9,949 nt of DNA from Firmicutes bacterium UBA5449. GTDB lineage: Bacteria; Bacillota; SHA-98; UBA4971. The notes beneath the pieces are model-generated. The model was not told the DNA's origin and did not search any database. It worked only from the letters and a program-made list of their open reading frames with translations. Location of the stretch: contig DIQZ01000091.1 of assembly GCA_002424305.1 (NCBI GenBank), forward strand, positions 1-9,949, read 5' to 3'. This document shows positions 6,121 to 9,949 of the stretch, piece by piece (within the stretch, counting starts at the first letter, position 1; each line of letters starts with the position of its first letter). A program made the translations under genes and the position numbers.

Positions 6121-7194
6121 TCAGGTCTCGAACAACCTCATATACTTTCCGTAGCCCTCGCTTTCCAGGCGGTCTTTAGGAATGAAGCGGAGTGTGGCTG
6201 AGTTAATGCAGTATCTGAGGCCACTGGGCCCGGGTCCGTCCGGGAAAACGTGTCCCAAGTGAGAGTCTGCATTTCTGCTCCTTACTTCGGTGCGCAGCAT
6301 GCCATGTCTCTGGTCTACCCGTTGCTTAATTTGATCTTCCGCGATCTGCCTCGTAAAACTTGGCCAGCCACGGCCTGAGTCGAACTTATCAAGGGAGCTG
6401 AAGAGGGATTCTCCGCTGACAATATCGACGTATACGCCTTCCTCACTGTTGTCCCAGAATTCGTTCTGAAAAGGCGGTTCAGTCGCGTTGTTTTGCGTAA
6501 CGTCGTACTGTAGGGGCGTCAATCGTTTCTTGAGGTCTTCTTTATAGGGCTTCTCCCAGTGACACCGGATGAAAGTGTCCCGGCCTGATCCAATCCTGTA
6601 CTGCTCATAGTGAACCGGATTCTTTTTGTGGTAATCCTGGAGGTACTCCTCAGCAGGATAGAAGGCTGAGGCAGGCAGGATCAGGGTGGCTATGGGCTTA
6701 TCAAACTTGCCACTTTCAGCAAGCGCTTTCTTTGAGGATTCAGCGAGGCGCTTCTGGTTTTCGTCATGATAGAAAATCGCGGTGCGGTATGATTCGCCCC
6801 GGTCATAGAATTGCCCTCCGGGATCCATTGGGTTTATCTGCTGCCAGAAGAGATCAAGAAGCTTTTCGTACGAGCAGATGGCGGGATCAAAGGTGATCTG
6901 AACTGCCTCAATGTGGCCGGTGGAGCCTCCCAATACTTCCTGGTAGGTAGGGTTCGCCTTATGACCGCCGGTATAGCCTGAAATCACCTGTTTGACGCCG
7001 GGCTGTCGCTCAAAGGGCGCGACCATACACCAGAAGCAACCTCCTGCAAAGGTTGCCAAGTTGTCGGTCCGGTCATTGTTCATGTTTGCATTATAGCATT
7101 CGTCCGTGATATCTTCCGGGTCCGGCATGGACTTTGACTCTGCCTGCACTGCCGTCCCGCTATAGCCGCCCAGACAAACCATTCTGTTTCTCAT
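6121..7194 (-). CDS. msrAB: Bifunctional peptide methionine sulfoxide reductase MsrA/MsrB
   Basis: This 357-residue fusion repairs oxidised methionine: MsrA reduces the S-sulfoxide, MsrB the R-sulfoxide. MsrA spans about 47-215, with the catalytic GGCFWC motif (C53), SGYTGG, TGHIEAV and PAEEYLQDYH. MsrB spans about 228-345, with FWDNSEEGVYVDIVSGESLFSS, DSGRGWPSF, HLGHVFPDGP and the catalytic Cys in RYCIN (C329). The MsrB part lacks the CxxC zinc pairs, as in other MsrAB fusions. The start at 7194 follows AAAGGGGG ten bases upstream. However, residues 1-37 do not belong to MsrA and show no proper signal peptide. An in-frame ATG (M38, 7083) sits seven bases after TGCTATAAT, so a shorter leaderless form is possible. 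The enzyme is probably cytoplasmic. An HTH stump ends four bases from its stop. Confidence 0.93.
   Translation of the reverse strand: MRNRMVCLGGYSGTAVQAESKSMPDPEDITDECYNANMNNDRTDNLATFAGGCFWCMVAPFERQPGVKQVISGYTGGHKANPTYQEVLGGSTGHIEAVQITFDPAICSYEKLLDLFWQQINPMDPGGQFYDRGESYRTAIFYHDENQKRLAESSKKALAESGKFDKPIATLILPASAFYPAEEYLQDYHKKNPVHYEQYRIGSGRDTFIRCHWEKPYKEDLKKRLTPLQYDVTQNNATEPPFQNEFWDNSEEGVYVDIVSGESLFSSLDKFDSGRGWPSFTRQIAEDQIKQRVDQRHGMLRTEVRSRNADSHLGHVFPDGPGPSGLRYCINSATLRFIPKDRLESEGYGKYMRLFET
7090..7098 (-). promoter_or_regulatory. Extended -10 inside the start of msrAB
   Basis: On the minus strand TGCTATAAT is a perfect extended -10 box. It is followed seven bases later by an in-frame ATG (codon 38 of the long msrAB frame), just ahead of the conserved MsrA domain. 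No good -35 is present. It may be chance within coding DNA, or the true promoter of a leaderless msrAB. Confidence 0.35.
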
Positions 7195-7489
7195 TTTCCG
7201 TGTGCCCCCTTTGCGTTATAATGCCCGGTTTGCTTTATCCTTGATGCGGGCTCGCATCATCTATAGCGCTACCCGTACACTTGTCACTATTCTTAACGGT
7301 TAGGGGAATCATAAGGTCCCATGATTACGCGGGGCATCAGCTCTTACATACTATCACTTATAGCGATTAATGCCATTCTATGCCATATTTGTGATATGAT
7401 AATCATACCTAAATTGCTCTGGATTCGCAGCCCTGAACCCTGAGAACCCTGGTTTTGTCGGCAGCGACAAAGGAGAAGGAGGCGTTTTT
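7195..7489. other. Intergenic region between msrAB and the MNT gene
   Basis: No gene is seen in these 295 bases. Features include AATCAT/ATGATT (7307-7326), a 6-bp hairpin with an eight-base loop, a tandem TGCCAT near 7370-7386, and the near-palindrome TATGATAATCATA (7395-7407), which could be an operator for the MNT/HEPN operon. I see no convincing -35/-10 pair for the MNT gene. A divergent promoter layout is expected because both flanking genes point outward. Confidence 0.35.
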
Positions 7490-7810
7490 GTGGATCCTGC
7501 AGCCCGTAAAGAGCTTGAAACTATCAAGCAAGCCATACTGGACACGGTGAGGGCTAACGAAATATATTTGTTTGGTTCCTATGCCTCCGGAACACCTGAT
7601 AAGGACAGTGATTTTGACGTTTATGTGGTCATCCCCGATGATAGCATGCGCCCTATCGAAGCAATGCAGAAGATTGGCAGGGCACTCAGCCGGAAGAATA
7701 TTCGGGCTGTAGATGTTATTGTTGGCAAGGAGACTGTGTTCAACCAACGTAAGGGATTGCCCACTATAGAAAGGGCGATTGCCAGAGACGGGGTAAAACT
7801 ATATGGATAA
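7490..7810 (+). CDS. MNT-domain nucleotidyltransferase, MntA-like antitoxin
   Basis: A 106-residue DNA polymerase beta-type nucleotidyltransferase. The start is GTG at 7490, seven bases after AAGGAGG (7476-7482). The catalytic signature is GSYASGTPDKDSDFDVYV, giving GS (29-30), D41 and D43, with a third Asp at D75 in VDVIV; all needed residues are present. Members of this class usually AMPylate or otherwise modify a HEPN-domain RNase toxin encoded next door (type VII, MntA-HepT). Here the downstream gene overlaps by eight bases but survives only as a stump, so the antitoxin appears to be orphaned. It may still act on a HEPN protein elsewhere; this is inference. No membrane segment or signal peptide is visible. 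Confidence 0.87.
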   Translation: MDPAARKELETIKQAILDTVRANEIYLFGSYASGTPDKDSDFDVYVVIPDDSMRPIEAMQKIGRALSRKNIRAVDVIVGKETVFNQRKGLPTIERAIARDGVKLYG

Positions 7811-7973
7811 GGGCAGTATAGTCAAATCATGGTGCGAGTTCGCAAGAGATGATCTGACAGCAGCAAAAGCCGGAAGATATCATCGTTCCAGGATCGCGTA
7901 TCCGATAGACTTGTACCCACGCACTCTCCTTCCATACATTCTCACCAGCATTGGCACGTTTTCATCCACGTAA
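7803..7973 (+). pseudogene. HEPN toxin, truncated after about 23 codons
   Basis: The ATG at 7803 overlaps the end of the MNT gene by eight bases, the usual layout for MNT/HEPN pairs. The first 23 residues read MDKGSIVKSWCEFARDDLTAAK, matching the first helix of HEPN proteins (W-x-x-F/Y-A-x-x-D-L-x-A-A). From about 7871 the frame is only the antisense of a helicase fragment, ending at TAA 7971-7973 (56 codons). The Rx4-6H catalytic motif and the other helices are gone, so no functional toxin is made. The break is sharp and suggests recombination or insertion of foreign DNA. Confidence 0.7.
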
Positions 7974-8104
7974 TCGTATATCTCAACGAGGCGTTTTCCT
8001 TCATATGAACGGTGAAGCCTGCCTGCGTATTGCTGGATTATTCCCCTCCATGAGATTGGCAGCGTAAGGAATAGAGTATCAAGGCGTGCGTCATCAAAGG
8101 TCAT
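7880..8104 (-). pseudogene. C-terminal stump of an SF2 DEAD/DEAH helicase
   Basis: This 74-codon minus-strand ORF carries the end of a superfamily 2 helicase: FDDARLDTLFLTLPISW (motif V region) then QQYAGRLHR (motif VI, with Q25 and the arginine finger R32), a linker EIYDYVDENVPMLVRMY, and a natural-looking end. The pattern matches DEAD/DEAH helicases with C-terminal PLD- or primase-linked partners, including those in TOTE-type conflict elements (from memory). An intact protein would be 400 residues or more. Its ATG overlaps the TGA of the Cys-rich ORF at 8101. This is most likely a decayed fragment, convergent with the truncated HEPN gene. Confidence 0.72.
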
Positions 8105-8244
8105 TCTCCTTCACATCTCTTAGCCCTTTGATATTCACAGGCGTCACAATTTCGATAGGGGAATAAGAATACCAAACATGTGCTGTGCTGTGAGAGGGCC
8201 TCACCCAAACCTTTACCTGTCCCCTTGGATTCGCTTGCTGACAC
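8101..8244 (-). other. Short Cys-cluster ORF overlapping the helicase stump
   Basis: A 47-codon frame starts at GTG 8244 and ends at TGA 8103-8101, sharing ATGA with the helicase stump ATG. Its last part reads YRNCDACEYQRAKRCEGE, a CxxC-x7-C cluster of the metal or Fe-S binding kind. GTG lies at the predicted +1 of an extended -10 (8250-8258). Purely on pattern it could be a small metal-binding protein or the C-terminal piece of a larger, lost protein. No ribosome site is visible. Confidence 0.3.
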
Positions 8245-8249
8245 GATTG

Positions 8250-8258
8250 ATTATAGCA
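8250..8258 (-). promoter_or_regulatory. Extended -10 box, minus strand
   Basis: On the minus strand TGCTATAAT is a perfect extended -10 motif with no clear -35. The next start-like codon (GTG, 8244) is six to seven bases downstream. With the plus-strand promoter at 8292-8321 it would make a divergent promoter region. Confidence 0.4.
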
Positions 8259-8291
8259 TTAACTATCATACACTATCGCTCTCTAGGGGTC

Positions 8292-8321
8292 TTGATACTA
8301 TATGATACTATATGATAGAAT
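8292..8321 (+). promoter_or_regulatory. Promoter with tandem repeat operator of the HTH/PIN operon
   Basis: TTGATA (8292-8297) and TAGAAT (8316-8321), 18 bp apart, form a sigma70-type promoter. The spacer is filled with the tandem repeat GATACTATAT at 8294-8303 and 8304-8313, plus GATA. TATGATA occurs at 8301 and 8311, and its reverse TATCATA at 8264-8270. This arrangement is a likely operator for the excisionase-HTH antitoxin encoded just downstream. Confidence 0.6.
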
Positions 8322-8340
8322 GCCACGGGGTGATGAGTAA

Positions 8341-8757
8341 ATGCATGGCCGTGCTGACGACAGTGGTCTTATGACTGTAAATGAGGTTGCCGAGTACTTT
8401 CGCGTATCTGCCTCTACCATATGGAGGTGGTTACGTGAAGGGAAGCTGGACAGCGTCAAAATTGGCGACAGCCGCAGGTTTCGAAGGGAAGACATAATGC
8501 GCATAGCAGGTGCCGAGCCGAATTTGGTTGCAGAATCCGGCCCGACATACGGTGGCTCAGGCGACTACACTGTAGTCACCGGTACTTTAATGGATAGGCG
8601 AATGTTCATTATTAATCAATTGCGCCAGCGTCTTCAGGAGTCCCGGCTCGCAAGCAAAGTGGAACAAAAGAGTACTGAAGATCTCTACCCTGCAACCCGT
8701 ACCCTGGCTGAAATCAGACGCGAGAGACGGAATAGTCTGTGCAATGGGGATGATTAG
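8341..8757 (+). CDS. Excisionase-family HTH protein, antitoxin of a PIN toxin
   Basis: This 138-residue protein has an excisionase/MerR-like HTH at residues 10-55 (MTVNEVAEYFRVSASTIWRW, then KIGDSRRFRREDI). Its C-terminal half ends in a polar helical tail (EDLYPATRTLAEIRRERR) typical of toxin-wrapping antitoxin ends. The ATG at 8341 is preceded by GGGGTG (8327-8332) eight bases upstream and a promoter. The PIN toxin gene begins two bases after the stop, and the toxin's own ribosome site (GGGGA) is inside the end of this gene. It should neutralise the toxin and repress the operon by binding the repeats at 8294-8317. It shares the HTH class with the zinc-finger antitoxin at 3730. Confidence 0.82.
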   Translation: MHGRADDSGLMTVNEVAEYFRVSASTIWRWLREGKLDSVKIGDSRRFRREDIMRIAGAEPNLVAESGPTYGGSGDYTVVTGTLMDRRMFIINQLRQRLQESRLASKVEQKSTEDLYPATRTLAEIRRERRNSLCNGDD

Positions 8758-8759
8758 CT

Positions 8760-9212
8760 ATGCACCGAAGGAGCAAGTTTGATAACTACGTCTGTGTCGA
8801 CGCAAGTCTTGTTGTCAAATGGCTTGTAGATGAACCCGATTCACCTGGAGCCCTGGCTCTTCTTGAAGGATGGACAGTCCAGGGCACAGGCTTAATAGCT
8901 CCTCATTTGCTCGATTATGAAGTTGGATCCGTGCTCAGAAAACTATCAGCCCGGGATCTGCTCCCTGTTGATAGCGCGAGGGAAAGGCTTCATCTCTATG
9001 AGGCGCTGGGTATTGAACTCCTCGCCCCTCCATTCCTTCTCCGACGGGCCTGGGAGCTGTCGGTCAGCCACGGATTGTACACTATATATGACGCGGCGTA
9101 TGTAGCTCTTGCGGAGCTGACAGGAACAAGGCTCTATACGTGTGATCGCGTGCTCGTAAAGGCACTCGGCGGGGCTACTGATATGATCATTAACCCGCTC
9201 GATCAGGAATGA
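8760..9212 (+). CDS. PIN-domain ribonuclease toxin, VapC-like
   Basis: This 150-residue PIN domain has the expected acidic residues: D14 (CVDASLVVKW), E54 (LLDYEVGS), D111 (TIYDAAYVALAE) and D129 (YTCDRVL). The first residues DASLVVKW and the central YDAAYVALAE are textbook features. The family contains Mg-dependent RNases of type II systems, often cutting tRNA or rRNA. The gene is coupled to the antitoxin by a two-base gap and ends at a terminator. Compared with the PIN fragment at 2914, this copy is complete. Its natural target cannot be read from the sequence. Confidence 0.9.
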   Translation: MHRRSKFDNYVCVDASLVVKWLVDEPDSPGALALLEGWTVQGTGLIAPHLLDYEVGSVLRKLSARDLLPVDSARERLHLYEALGIELLAPPFLLRRAWELSVSHGLYTIYDAAYVALAELTGTRLYTCDRVLVKALGGATDMIINPLDQE

Positions 9213-9241
9213 CCGGCTGCTCTCGGTTCTGCCGGTCTTTT
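9211..9241 (+). terminator. Rho-independent terminator of the HTH/PIN operon
   Basis: GACCGGC (9211-9217) and GCCGGTC (9231-9237) form a perfect GC-rich 7-bp stem with a 13-base loop, followed at once by TTTT. The stem begins inside the PIN gene stop codon. Confidence 0.8.
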
Positions 9242-9274
9242 CCGGGTTCTTCACGAGATCTCTGAAATGCGGGT

Positions 9275-9418
9275 ATGTGTCCGCAATGTATTGCTATGGG
9301 CAGCAGTATGGAGTCCGTCCATACTGCGATGAGTCCCGAGAAAAACCGAATTCGGAAGCGTGCGGAGAAGTATGGCGGTTACGGCAGCTCAGACACTGCT
9401 GTAACGCCCAAGACGTAG
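9275..9418 (+). other. 47-codon ORF across a perfect hairpin
   Basis: Frame from ATG 9275 to TAG 9416-9418. It starts MCPQC and ends with a basic run (SPEKNRIRKRAEKYGGYG) and a polar tail. There is no clear ribosome site. GCAGTATGGA (9303-9312) and TCCATACTGC (9318-9327) form a perfect 10-bp hairpin with a five-base loop. An imperfect second hairpin lies at 9374-9408, and the palindrome CCGAATTCGG at 9346-9355. This may be a small gene or the folding part of an untranslated RNA; I cannot tell. Confidence 0.3.
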
Positions 9419-9431
9419 AGTAGGTTCATCC

Positions 9432-9460
9432 TTTGCAGAGTATATTCTATCCTGTATAAT
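9432..9460 (+). promoter_or_regulatory. Promoter of the TldD-like gene
   Basis: TTTGCA (9432-9437) and TATAAT (9455-9460) are 17 bp apart, with TG just before the -10. The predicted start is near 9467, the A of a short ORF. Confidence 0.65.
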
Positions 9461-9466
9461 TACATT

Positions 9467-9526
9467 ATGGAAAAATCACACCTCTGGATAGATATTCCAG
9501 TGCCAAAGTGCAAGAAGGAGGCATAG
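9467..9526 (+). CDS. 19-codon leader ORF coupled to the TldD-like gene
   Basis: An ATG seven bases after the -10 box starts a 19-codon frame (MEKSHLWIDIPVPKCKKEA). Its stop TAG (9524-9526) is one base before the next ATG (9528). The downstream ribosome site AAGGAGG (9515-9521) lies inside it. It would be leaderless and could couple translation; it may also be chance. Confidence 0.3.
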   Translation: MEKSHLWIDIPVPKCKKEA

Positions 9527-9527
9527 G

Positions 9528-9949
9528 ATGTATAAGTTTCCTAAAGGATTGTATGTTGATGTTCGCATCGAAGAGACTTTTGACACTAAAATCGGTTTTA
9601 AGAAACGGACACTCGAGGAACACAAGATTCGCAACAACAAGGGTGCATTCATCCGGGTATTTGACGGCAGGCGCTGGTACTACAGCTCCACCACGGATAT
9701 CAACGGTATCCAGGATCAAATTGATACCTTGGCCGAAATGGCCACCCCGAATCCGGATATCCTTGAGCATCCTATTGTCAAAGCTTTTGAAGTAAACCAA
9801 GATATAATCTTGCAGTATGATAAGAAATCAGTAACCGACATACCTGTTGAGGAAAAGCAGAACTTGCTGGAAAGCTATCTGGCCCTTATAAGAGACCCGG
9901 TAATAGTCCACCATTCATCCTTTTATGTGGACAACAAAACCATTAAGTC
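9528..9949 (+). CDS. TldD/PmbA-like metalloprotease family protein, 3' partial
   Basis: The frame is open to the right edge with 140 codons seen. The start is ATG 9528, six bases after AAGGAGG. The N-terminal pattern MYKFPKGLYVDVRIEETF, LEEHKIRNNKGAFIRVFDG, RRWYYSSTTD and HPIVKAF resembles the first domain of TldD/PmbA proteins, peptidases involved in peptide-antibiotic maturation and antitoxin breakdown. The HExxxH motif is expected further on, outside the window. Because the gene has no stop here, an ORF finder that needs one would miss it. Confidence 0.72.
   Translation, partial: MYKFPKGLYVDVRIEETFDTKIGFKKRTLEEHKIRNNKGAFIRVFDGRRWYYSSTTDINGIQDQIDTLAEMATPNPDILEHPIVKAFEVNQDIILQYDKKSVTDIPVEEKQNLLESYLALIRDPVIVHHSSFYVDNKTIK

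Noticed and set aside
9465..9800. ORFs of 111 codons (minus) and 95 codons (plus, 9508 start)
   Set aside because: Both are shadows of the TldD-like frame, which starts at 9528, has a perfect ribosome site and family-like sequence.
1..9949. CRISPR arrays, tRNA/rRNA genes, insertion sequences, integrases
   Set aside because: No regularly spaced repeats, no cloverleaf with conserved T-loop, no transposase or integrase motif and no long terminal inverted repeats were found by eye.

Overview
The window reads as an accessory, defence-rich stretch of a bacterial chromosome. It mixes intact genes with several gene stumps, and ordinary housekeeping genes appear only as MsrAB and, at the right edge, the start of a TldD-type gene. 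Strong AGGAGG-like ribosome sites and sigma70-type promoters fit a bacterium. Moderate GC and the clustering of Zn-finger, PIN and MNT toxin-antitoxin genes suggest, by inference only, a Clostridia-like or other anaerobic host. I cannot name the genus.

Left part (1-3200): a 5'-truncated short UvrD-like helicase, which could be a GajB-type defence helicase. It is followed by a stump of a DUF4062-type gene, an unrecognised 189-200 aa gene behind a perfect palindrome, and about 1 kb without a confident intact gene. That 1 kb holds small ORFs and, on the minus strand, the N-terminal half of a PIN toxin.

Middle (3188-5890): a good promoter precedes a three-gene cassette. It encodes a DUF4258 putative toxin, a YgiT-type zinc-finger plus excisionase-HTH putative antitoxin, and an ImmA/IrrE-type metalloprotease. 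A stem-loop region and an HNH endonuclease with an extra N-terminal domain follow. This cassette is the best candidate for an unusual system: a toxin-antitoxin pair coupled to a protease that might cleave the antitoxin.

Right part (5891-9949): an XRE-type HTH fragment abuts the end of a minus-strand MsrA-MsrB fusion gene. Next is an MNT nucleotidyltransferase antitoxin whose HEPN partner is cut off after about 23 codons, where the convergent C-terminal stump of an SF2 helicase begins. Then come an excisionase-HTH/PIN toxin-antitoxin operon with a tandem-repeat promoter and a clear terminator, a hairpin-containing region with a 47-codon ORF, a promoter, a 19-codon leader ORF, and a TldD/PmbA-like gene running off the edge.

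Overall, at least five truncated defence or toxin-antitoxin gene fragments lie in 10 kb, so the region looks like a repeatedly rearranged defence island. A recurring start codon at the predicted +1 position, 7 nt past a -10 box, hints at leaderless translation.
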